A DNA stretch of 39,317 nucleotides, taken from Prevotella sp. CAG:755. Its GTDB lineage: Bacteria > Bacteroidota > Bacteroidia > Bacteroidales > Bacteroidaceae. The translations under genes and the position numbers were made by a program. Below are positions 32,542-39,317 of the stretch, one piece after another; positions within the stretch are counted from its first letter, which is position 1, and each line of letters starts with the position of its first letter. The DNA is taken from the NCBI GenBank assembly GCA_000431275.1, contig HF989150.1, positions 1 through 39,317 of the forward strand, written 5' to 3'. Below the pieces are notes generated by a model that was given only the letters and a program-made list of their open reading frames with translations, was not told the origin of the DNA and searched no databases.

Positions 32542-32922
32542 ATGGCAAAAGTATTAGATGACTTGTACTATTCTCCCTCACACGAATATGTCCGTGTGGA
32601 CGGCGACTTCGCCTACATCGGTATCACGGACTACGCACAGGAACAATTGGGCAACGTCGTTTACGTCGACATGCCCGAACCGGGCGACGAACTGAGTGCA
32701 GGCAGCGAATTCGGCGCCGTCGAAAGCGTCAAGGCCGTCAGCGACCTCATGGCACCCGTAAGCGGTGTCGTCGAAGAAGTAAACGAGATCTTGGATGACG
32801 AACCCGAGCGCATCAACGCCGATGCTTTCGCCAACTGGATCGTAAAAATCAAGCTTGCCGACCCGAGCGAACTGGGCAAACTCATGAATGCCAAAGACTA
32901 CGAGGCGAGCCTTGCCGACTGA
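32542..32922 (+). CDS. gcvH: Glycine cleavage system H protein
   Basis: GcvH carries the aminomethyl group on its lipoyl arm between the P, T and L proteins. The 126-residue length is standard. The lipoylation site is Lys64 in GAVESVKAVSDLMAPVSG, and the hybrid-motif strands YAQEQLGNVVYVDMPEPGD and WIVKIKLADPSEL are intact. LplA two genes upstream should modify it. A 13-bp GC-rich hairpin lies in the 125-bp gap after it. Confidence 0.97.
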   Translation: MAKVLDDLYYSPSHEYVRVDGDFAYIGITDYAQEQLGNVVYVDMPEPGDELSAGSEFGAVESVKAVSDLMAPVSGVVEEVNEILDDEPERINADAFANWIVKIKLADPSELGKLMNAKDYEASLAD

Positions 32923-32950
32923 CGCCGCGAAGGCTGTCACATAGCCACAA

Positions 32951-33010
32951 CGGGACGCTGCCGCATCCATGCGGGCCATACTTCTTTGCCGCACGTCCGG
33001 CGGCGTCCCG
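32951..33010 (+). promoter_or_regulatory. GC-rich hairpin in the gcvH-gcvPA gap
   Basis: CGGGACGCTGCCG (32951-32963) pairs with CGGCGGCGTCCCG (32998-33010), 13 bp with one G-T pair. No T-run follows, so it is probably not a terminator. It may stabilise the upstream gcvH message or set the ratio between the H and P proteins. Confidence 0.5.
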
Positions 33011-33047
33011 CAGTTTGTCGAAACCCTTTATCACCTTACGATCTAAT

Positions 33048-34379
33048 ATGACACACAAGTTTTTACCGCATACCGATGCGGACATCAAGGCAATGCTTGA
33101 CACCATAGGTGCATCCAATATGGAGGAGTTGTACACAGAAGTCCCTGAAGCCTTGAAACTGAATCGTCCCGTCGACCTTCCCCCCGCCATGTCGGAAGAA
33201 GAAGTGCGACGTCACTTCGAAGAGCTCGGCCGCAAGAACAGCCCGCTCGTCTGCTTCGCCGGCGACGGTGTCTATGACCACTACACGCCCAGCGTCGTGG
33301 CTGCCTTGACCTCACGGTCGGAATTCCAGACGTCGTATACCCCCTATCAGGCTGAAATATCACAGGGCACGCTGCAATATATCTTCGAGTTCCAGACTAT
33401 GATGGCCGAGCTGACCGGCATGGATGTATCGAATGCCAGCATGTATGACGGTGCTACCGCGACTGCCGAAGCGATGCTCATGTCTGTGGCAGCTTCGAAA
33501 AAACGCCACCGTGTGCTCGTCTCATCTACACTTTCGCCACGCGTGCGGCGCGTTGTCCAGACTTATGCACACTACCATGGCGTCAGCGTCGACACAATTG
33601 CCGAAAAAAACGGCACTATGGACCGCAATGACCTAGAAGCCAAACTTGTGGACAACGATGTGGCTGGCGTCATCGTCGCCCAGCCCAACTACTACGGAAT
33701 CATCGAGGATTTCTCCGGCATAGCCGACTTGTGCCATGCCCATAAGTCCCTGTTCATCATGAACTGCCGTGCGTCGACACTGGGCGTACTCCGGTCACCC
33801 GGCGAATGGGGAGCGGATATCGCATGCGGCGAGGCACAGTCATTAGGTTTGCCGTTGAACTATGGCGGCCCATACATCGGTTTCCTCTGCACGACGACAG
33901 CGCTGGTCCGCAAGATGCCCGGACGCCTCGTCGGCGGCACGGTCGATGCCGACGGCCAACGCGCCTTCGTGCTCACCCTGCAAGCCCGTGAGCAACATAT
34001 CCGCCGTGAAAAGGCCACGTCAAACATCTGTACGAGCCAAGGCATCATGTGCCTCCATGTCGCCATTTATCTCTCGCTCATGGGAAACAGCGGACTACGC
34101 GAGGTCAACGAACGTTCGTATGACAACGCCCACTATCTTCACGATGCCCTCATCGCGACAGGCCACTTCCGCCCGCTCTACCAAGGCCCGTTCCTCGAAG
34201 AATTCGCCTTACGTTACGACGGCGATGTAGCCGCACTGCGCCGCCGTTGCGCCGCAGCCGGAATCTTAGCAGGCGTTCCCGTAGAAGGACATCCCGACGC
34301 CATCCTTTTTGCTGCCACCGAACGCCGCACAAGAGCCGAGATGGACCAACTCGTCGCACTTATGTATAACCCCGACTAA
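33048..34379 (+). CDS. gcvPA: Glycine dehydrogenase (decarboxylating) subunit 1, GcvPA
   Basis: This is the N-terminal half of P protein in organisms with a split enzyme. Together with GcvPB it decarboxylates glycine and passes the aminomethyl group to GcvH. From the ATG at 33048 it is 443 residues; the TTG at 33015 lies in the gap and was excluded. Family blocks include MTHKFLPHTDADIKAML, SEFQTSYTPYQAEISQGTLQYIFEFQTMMAELTGMDVSNASMYDG, and GIMCLHVAIYLSLMG near the C terminus. It has no PLP lysine, as expected for this subunit. It is 9 bp before gcvPB. Confidence 0.96.
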   Translation: MTHKFLPHTDADIKAMLDTIGASNMEELYTEVPEALKLNRPVDLPPAMSEEEVRRHFEELGRKNSPLVCFAGDGVYDHYTPSVVAALTSRSEFQTSYTPYQAEISQGTLQYIFEFQTMMAELTGMDVSNASMYDGATATAEAMLMSVAASKKRHRVLVSSTLSPRVRRVVQTYAHYHGVSVDTIAEKNGTMDRNDLEAKLVDNDVAGVIVAQPNYYGIIEDFSGIADLCHAHKSLFIMNCRASTLGVLRSPGEWGADIACGEAQSLGLPLNYGGPYIGFLCTTTALVRKMPGRLVGGTVDADGQRAFVLTLQAREQHIRREKATSNICTSQGIMCLHVAIYLSLMGNSGLREVNERSYDNAHYLHDALIATGHFRPLYQGPFLEEFALRYDGDVAALRRRCAAAGILAGVPVEGHPDAILFAATERRTRAEMDQLVALMYNPD

Positions 34380-34388
34380 ACCGACAAA

Positions 34389-35885
34389 ATGATGAACAAC
34401 AGATATTATGGCAAACTTATCTTCGAGCTGTCGCGCCCGGGCCGCATCGGCTATTCTCTCCCCCCGGCCGAAGTGCCGCAACACAATCTGAGAAACGATT
34501 TGCCTGCTGGTCTGCTCCGCCAACAGGCTCTCCAGCTTCCCGAAGTGGACGAGCCGACTGTCGTACGCCACTACACGAACATGAGCAACAACAACTTCGG
34601 TGTCGACACGGGTTTCTACCCGCTTGGAAGCTGCACCATGAAATACAACCCGAAGCTGAACGACGAAGTGGCGGCCTCGCCCGCATTCTCACGGCTCCAC
34701 CCCGCACAACCCGCAGAAACCGTACAAGGCGCTTTGGAGGTCTACTATAACCTACAACACCTTTTGTCCGAAGTAGCAGGTATGAGTGCCTTCACCCTCA
34801 ATCCCTATGCGGGCGCTCATGGCGAACTGACCGGGCTGATGATTATCCGCGCCTACCATCACAGCCGGGGCGACGACAAACGAGTCAAGGTTCTTATCCC
34901 TGATTCGGCACACGGAACCAACCCCGCTTCGGCAGCCGTCTGCGGCCTGCAAGTCGTAGAGGTAAAAAGCAGGCCTGACGGCACGGTTGATGTCGACGAC
35001 CTGCGTCCGCTACTGGGCGACGACGTAGCTGCCATGATGATGACAAACCCCAATACACTTGGCATTTTCGAACACAACATTCCCGAAATTGCCAGCCTGG
35101 TCCACGAATGCGGCGGTCTGATGTACTATGATGGAGCCAACCTCAACCCGATGCTTGGTGTCTGCCGACCGGGCGACATGGGCTTCGACGTCATGCACAT
35201 CAACCTGCATAAGACCTTCTCAACCCCACACGGCGGAGGCGGACCAGGCGCAGGTCCCGTTGGTGTGCGCCAAGGGCTCGAAGAACTTCTTCCCAATCCT
35301 CAGGTCGTAAAGAAAGAAGACGGGTCATTCTGTCTGAATGAAAGCTATAAAGCATTAGGACAAATCTCCTCATATTGTGGTAATTACAACATACTACTAA
35401 GAGCTTACGCCTATTTGCTTACGCTGGGCCGCGACTATCTCCGTCAAGCAGGTATGCTCTCTGTTCTGAACGCGAACTACATCAAAGAGTCCTTAAAGGC
35501 ATACTACGACCTCCCCATCGACGGCCTGTGCAAGCACGAGTTTGTCTTCAACGGCTTGAAGCCTGAATACGGCGGTGAACACAGCGATCCGCAACACATC
35601 CGTACGCTTGATGTGGCCAAACGTCTGCTTGACTACGGATTCCATGCCCCGACGGTTTATTTCCCGCTGCTTTTCCACGAAGCAATGATGATTGAGCCAA
35701 CCGAAACAGAGAGCAAAGACACATTGGACGCCTTTATCGACACCATGAAACGTATCGCCCAAGAAGCCAAGACAGATCCCGAGAAACTGCGCTCCGCTCC
35801 ACACAACACGCCAGTACGCCGGCTCGACGACGTCAAAGCGGTGAAAGAACCACATTTCACTTATAAAGACTACGACGAGCCATGA
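34389..35885 (+). CDS. gcvPB: Glycine dehydrogenase (decarboxylating) subunit 2, GcvPB
   Basis: This is the PLP-carrying half of the split P protein. The 498 residues include FYPLGSCTMKYNPK, LNPYAGAHGELTGLMIIRAYH, DSAHGTNPASAA, and the Schiff-base Lys275 in MHINLHKTFSTPHGGGGPGAGP. The C-terminal domain ends in a THF-pathway-unrelated helical region, normal for the family. It starts with two ATG codons (34389 and 34392) 9 bp after gcvPA and overlaps lpdA by 4 nt (ATGA). Nothing is missing. Confidence 0.96.
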   Translation: MMNNRYYGKLIFELSRPGRIGYSLPPAEVPQHNLRNDLPAGLLRQQALQLPEVDEPTVVRHYTNMSNNNFGVDTGFYPLGSCTMKYNPKLNDEVAASPAFSRLHPAQPAETVQGALEVYYNLQHLLSEVAGMSAFTLNPYAGAHGELTGLMIIRAYHHSRGDDKRVKVLIPDSAHGTNPASAAVCGLQVVEVKSRPDGTVDVDDLRPLLGDDVAAMMMTNPNTLGIFEHNIPEIASLVHECGGLMYYDGANLNPMLGVCRPGDMGFDVMHINLHKTFSTPHGGGGPGAGPVGVRQGLEELLPNPQVVKKEDGSFCLNESYKALGQISSYCGNYNILLRAYAYLLTLGRDYLRQAGMLSVLNANYIKESLKAYYDLPIDGLCKHEFVFNGLKPEYGGEHSDPQHIRTLDVAKRLLDYGFHAPTVYFPLLFHEAMMIEPTETESKDTLDAFIDTMKRIAQEAKTDPEKLRSAPHNTPVRRLDDVKAVKEPHFTYKDYDEP

Positions 35886-37270
35886 AGAAAGTAGACCTTA
35901 TCATCATCGGTGCCGGCCCTGGCGGCTACGAGACAGCACTCGCCGCTGCAAAGTCCGGCCTTGCCACAGTGCTCATCGAGAAAAGCCAGATCGGCGGAAC
36001 ATGCCTGAACGAAGGCTGCATCCCGACCAAATGCTTCTGTCGCAGCGCCGAAGTGATGGAAGACATCGCGGCTGCGGGCAACTACGGAATTAAGACAGGA
36101 CCTCCACTCCCTGAAATGAAGGACATTGTCAGCCGTAAGAACGACACGATCAAAGCATTAGGAGAAAGTGTCGCAGCGTTACTAAAACGTAACGCAGTGA
36201 CCGTTATCTCCGGAACGGCGGTGTTCATTGACAGCCATACCGTCGAAGTCGTCCCGCCCGACGACACGGAACAGCCAAAAGACGGACTGATCTTTCAAGC
36301 ATCACACATCATCATCGCCACAGGCTCATCCACTAAACCACTCGCCGTACCGGGAAACGAGTCCCCGGGCGTGATCACGTCGAAAGAACTGCTCGAAATC
36401 GACCACGTCCCATCACGCCTTTGCATCGTTGGCGGCGGCGTCATCGGTATGGAGTTCGCCTCTATTTTCCATGCGTTCGGCAGCCAAGTGACTGTTTTGG
36501 AGTTTTGCAAGGAAATCCTACCTAACATCGACAGTGATATTGCGAAGCGCCTGCGCACTACGATGAAAGGCAAAGGTGTGACGGTTGTAACACAAGCCCG
36601 TGTCGAAGAGATTAAAGCCGCACCTGACGGCAGCCTCACCGTACATTACACGCACAAGGGCGTGACTGCACAAGAGGTGAGTGCCGATGTAGTCGTCTCC
36701 GCTGTGGGGCGGATGGCCAATGTCGGCTCGCTCAACCTGGACCAAGTCGGCGTAACCTATACAGCCAAAGGTATTACGGTCAACGGCAACATGCAGACCA
36801 GCGTTCCAAGTATTTATGCCATCGGCGACGTCAACGGCTTGTGTCAGTTAGCTCACGCCGCCTCGTTCCAAGGCCGCCGCGCCCTCCATCATATCTGCGG
36901 GAAAGCCGACACCCTGCAACTCGACGTGATGCCAGCCGCGGTCTTCACCTCGCCGGAAATAGCAAGCGTCGGACTGACGGAAGAAACCGCACGGGCACAA
37001 GGTCTGGAAATACGAATAGGGAAGTCCTTTTTCCGGGCCAACGGGAAAGCGCTGGCTATGGGAGCGCCCGACGGTATGGTCAAGCTCATCGCCGGTACGG
37101 ACGGTGGAATCGTCGGTTGCCACATAATGGGCGCACATGCTGCCGACCTTATTCAAGAAATCACAGCCCTGATGCGTTTCGACGCCACAGTGAACGATTT
37201 ATGCGAGATAGTACACGCCCATCCGACATTGGGCGAAGCCGTGCTAGACGCAGCCCGCAACATGATCTGA
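35882..37270 (+). CDS. lpdA: Dihydrolipoyl dehydrogenase (L protein)
   Basis: The enzyme reoxidises the dihydrolipoyl arm of GcvH with FAD and NAD+. The 462-residue protein has the FAD-binding IIIGAGPGGYETALAAA, the redox disulfide Cys41/Cys46 in GGTCLNEGCIPTK, the NAD-binding CIVGGGVIGMEFASIFHAFGSQVTVLE, and the C-terminal catalytic His447 and Glu452 in VHAHPTLGEAV. Its overlap with gcvPB shows that it is dedicated to glycine cleavage, though it may also serve other 2-oxoacid complexes. It is the last gene of the operon, followed by a strong hairpin. Confidence 0.95.
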   Translation: MKKVDLIIIGAGPGGYETALAAAKSGLATVLIEKSQIGGTCLNEGCIPTKCFCRSAEVMEDIAAAGNYGIKTGPPLPEMKDIVSRKNDTIKALGESVAALLKRNAVTVISGTAVFIDSHTVEVVPPDDTEQPKDGLIFQASHIIIATGSSTKPLAVPGNESPGVITSKELLEIDHVPSRLCIVGGGVIGMEFASIFHAFGSQVTVLEFCKEILPNIDSDIAKRLRTTMKGKGVTVVTQARVEEIKAAPDGSLTVHYTHKGVTAQEVSADVVVSAVGRMANVGSLNLDQVGVTYTAKGITVNGNMQTSVPSIYAIGDVNGLCQLAHAASFQGRRALHHICGKADTLQLDVMPAAVFTSPEIASVGLTEETARAQGLEIRIGKSFFRANGKALAMGAPDGMVKLIAGTDGGIVGCHIMGAHAADLIQEITALMRFDATVNDLCEIVHAHPTLGEAVLDAARNMI

Positions 37271-37274
37271 AAGC

Positions 37275-37319
37275 TAAGCCGTGCCGGGGCCTTACTGTCG
37301 GCCACTCCGGCACGGCTTA
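37275..37319. terminator. Bidirectional terminator between lpdA and the TPR gene
   Basis: TAAGCCGTGCCGG (37275-37287) and CCGGCACGGCTTA (37307-37319) form a 13-bp perfect stem. The right arm contains the TAA stop of the minus-strand TPR gene, so both convergent transcripts end here. T-runs are short. Confidence 0.65.
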
Positions 37320-39260
37320 TTCCTCTTTCCTATGCTGCTTTAATAAAGAATAAGCCTGATACAAGCCGAGTTCACCTGCCTTGCTGAGATCGTTCCTCCC
37401 CTTCTCGTCACTATGCGTGTAGATGTATACCATCCCACGGTTGAAATAGGCTTCCGCAAAAGAAGGATTCAACCGTACAGCTTCGCCATAGTCTGCAAGT
37501 GCACGCTGATAGTTCTTCATGGCCGTCCACACACATCCACGGTTGTAATATAAGACCGGATTGTCCGGCGAGCGGCGGATAGCGGCGTCCAACTTGTCAA
37601 GCACTGCCGTATAATCAGGCACGACACCTGCCGCAGAAGCCTCAGCCTGCACCTCACGGAACCGTATGCTCGCGCTTTGCAGCATAGCGTCAAGACGGGT
37701 AGAATCGAGTGCCAGCACACGGTCAAGGTCCTCCAAGGCTGCCTCAAAATTCCGCACGGAATAATATGCCACGGCTCGGAGCACCAGTCTGTCAGGCGAT
37801 GGTGTCGCCTCTTTCCCCAACTGCTCAGAAAGCCGGTCAATCAGTGAGAAATAATCTTTCATGCCGTCCTCGTCCACCGAACCCTCGTCCGAAGTCAGCG
37901 CCACACGGCGGCCGATGAGCCTGCGGTTATTGAGACGTTCCACCTCGGGCATATAAGCCCCCATGGCACGGACATCATCAGGCTTAAAGTTGAAAGTAAG
38001 GGCAAAGAGAGGTAGGCAATCGTTCTCGACGTGCTTGTTCTGCACCTCGCCACGGTACTCGTCGTCATAGACGCGGAGTGTGTCCTTGTCCTCGACGACA
38101 AGGCTGTTATAGTCGTCCAAGTTCTCATCGCTGCGCTTACGCACCTTTTTTATTCCGCCACGACGAGGCCGACCAAAACTCTCGTCGAGCTGCATTACAA
38201 GCAACCGGCGTTCATCGGCAGTAGCCCCGCTGGTGTCCCCGATGCGGCGGCGACAACGGGCACGCGCCACGTAGCCGTATGCAAAGTGGGGATAGGATTT
38301 GAGAAGGCGGGAGTAATCGCGGATGGCGCCGCGGAAGTCACCGGTCTTCTCTCGAAGGATTGCGCGGTTATAAATGGCCAAAATGTTGTCGGGCTCACGC
38401 TCAATGACAAAGTCGAAGTCCTGAATAGCACGGTTGTCGTCGCCCACCTGAGCGCGAAGGAGACCGCGATTATAATGGGCGATAAAACTGCCCGGCACCA
38501 GTTCGATAGCGCGGTCGTAGTCTGCCAATGTACCGCTGAACCGGTTCAGATTGTAGCGTGCGAGAGCACGGTTCAGATAGTTGACAGCATTGTTCGGTTC
38601 CAAGGCGATCGCTTCTGCCAGGCAAGAATCGGCCAGTTCGTACTCTCCCCGGCGCAAGGTGAGCAGCCCTTTGTTGGCCCAGGCCGACGGATCGCGGCGG
38701 TCGACGGCCAGCAGGCGGTCGAGCCACCGCTCACCGTCGGCCGTGTCCTTACGTTCGAAAGCCACCTGTGCCTTTACACCATAATTCTTAGCCTGATTCG
38801 GCCATTTCCGCATCATTTCGTCGAGGTCGGCGTCGGCCTGGTCATAATCTTTCAACTCCAAGCGGCAGAGAACACGGTTGTACCACATGGCCTGGTCGTC
38901 AGGCTCGTCTTCGAGTGCCCGGTCGTAGTCAGCCACAGCGTCGGCGAAACGTCCGAGCTTGATGCGGCAGAGCCCGCGGAGCTGATATACATTCGTGATG
39001 AACGGGTTGCGTTCAATAGAGGCGGAACAATCGGCTTCGGCTCCCCAATAGTCTTCAAGATAGAACTTCGCGACAGCACGATAGTAGTAAGGCTCCGAGA
39101 GAAACGGCTTGGCGGCGATGACTTGGTTGAAGTAGCGAATCGAAAGGACGTACTCAGCATAAAACAACGAATTGCGGCCCATTCTCATCATATGGTCCGT
39201 ATTCACCTGTGCCCTTACGAAAAAAGGCAACAGAACCAAGATCAGCAACGCCTTACGCAC
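37317..39260 (-). CDS. Exported tetratricopeptide-repeat protein
   Basis: The 647-residue protein starts with a signal peptide (RKALLILVLLPFFVRAQ) and has about ten TPR units in the first 340 residues (for example GRFADAVADYDRALEDEPDD, GEYELADSCLAEAIALEPNN, GDFRGAIRDYSRLLKSYPHF). A charged, less regular middle region spans roughly 345-470, and more repeats follow near the C terminus (FEAALEDLDRVLALDSTR, YQRALADYGEAVRLNPSF). Such proteins act as scaffolds for protein complexes; the partner is unknown and no enzymatic motif is visible. The location is periplasmic or outer-membrane-associated. It lies 15 bp after the stop of the next minus-strand gene, so it is probably the second gene of a unit. 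Confidence 0.85.
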   Translation of the reverse strand: MRKALLILVLLPFFVRAQVNTDHMMRMGRNSLFYAEYVLSIRYFNQVIAAKPFLSEPYYYRAVAKFYLEDYWGAEADCSASIERNPFITNVYQLRGLCRIKLGRFADAVADYDRALEDEPDDQAMWYNRVLCRLELKDYDQADADLDEMMRKWPNQAKNYGVKAQVAFERKDTADGERWLDRLLAVDRRDPSAWANKGLLTLRRGEYELADSCLAEAIALEPNNAVNYLNRALARYNLNRFSGTLADYDRAIELVPGSFIAHYNRGLLRAQVGDDNRAIQDFDFVIEREPDNILAIYNRAILREKTGDFRGAIRDYSRLLKSYPHFAYGYVARARCRRRIGDTSGATADERRLLVMQLDESFGRPRRGGIKKVRKRSDENLDDYNSLVVEDKDTLRVYDDEYRGEVQNKHVENDCLPLFALTFNFKPDDVRAMGAYMPEVERLNNRRLIGRRVALTSDEGSVDEDGMKDYFSLIDRLSEQLGKEATPSPDRLVLRAVAYYSVRNFEAALEDLDRVLALDSTRLDAMLQSASIRFREVQAEASAAGVVPDYTAVLDKLDAAIRRSPDNPVLYYNRGCVWTAMKNYQRALADYGEAVRLNPSFAEAYFNRGMVYIYTHSDEKGRNDLSKAGELGLYQAYSLLKQHRKEE

Positions 39261-39275
39261 GGCGGAAAACAGGAA

Positions 39276-39317
39276 TTACTTGTGGGCCACTTTGACCTTG
39301 TAGCCGCAACGCACGTG
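39276..39317 (-). CDS. C-terminal end of an unidentified gene
   Basis: The last 14 codons of a minus-strand frame (ending HVRCGYKVKVAHK and a TAA at 39276-39278) run off the right edge. The 15-bp gap to the TPR gene suggests the two are co-transcribed. Too little is visible to name it. Confidence 0.4.
   Translation of the reverse strand, partial: HVRCGYKVKVAHK

Overview
The window reads as a chromosomal segment of a Bacteroidota bacterium of the order Bacteroidales. The evidence is the gene content (BT_3928-type DoxX protein, DUF1599, DUF4293, PCMD domain, GGGtGRT protein, Bacteroidetes-type RpoZ beside BamD, split GcvPA/GcvPB) and the repeated promoter element TAnnTTTG, the phylum's -7 signature, seen close upstream of about 14 genes. 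Genus cannot be fixed from the sequence. By eye the coding DNA is moderately GC-rich. I saw no tRNA, rRNA, CRISPR array, transposase or phage gene.

Left part (1-11430). After a small partial hypothetical gene, a minus-strand operon runs DUF1599 - DoxX-like - tpiA - SPOR protein - folE - thiD from a strong promoter at 5361-5392. It joins central glycolysis to folate and thiamine precursor synthesis. A minus-strand M23/LysM envelope peptidase follows. Next comes the HU - 29-residue mS38-like protein - rng unit, with a 15-bp inverted repeat just before rng, and then tkt-rpiB of the non-oxidative pentose phosphate pathway.

Middle (11431-20400). An AT-rich gap of about 730 bp holds a 52-residue membrane peptide. 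It is followed by a tightly overlapping plus-strand cassette: FdtA-like ketoisomerase, GNAT/FemAB-like acyltransferase, FdtB-like aminotransferase, GT2 glycosyltransferase. This looks like synthesis and transfer of a 3-amino-3,6-dideoxyhexose. A Crp-family regulator and an acyltransferase-3 membrane protein come next, then bamD - rpoZ - DUF4293 - ssb - phosphopantetheinyl transferase.

Right-middle (20400-30000). A minus-strand Omp85-type barrel and PCMD protein diverge from an OprO/P-like porin. A MATE exporter and a translationally coupled DUF3737 - PatB/MalY pair follow. A minus-strand unit encodes a NifU-like scaffold and the GGGtGRT protein, a conserved pair of unknown role.

Right part (30300-39317). 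lplA - gcvT - gcvH - gcvPA - gcvPB - lpdA is a complete glycine cleavage system with its own lipoylation enzyme. A convergent TPR protein and the last 13 codons of another minus-strand gene close the window.

The most promising less-described items are the NifU-like/GGGtGRT pair, the aminosugar cassette with an unusual acyltransferase, the DUF3737-PatB pair, and the mini-gene plus inverted repeat in front of rng.
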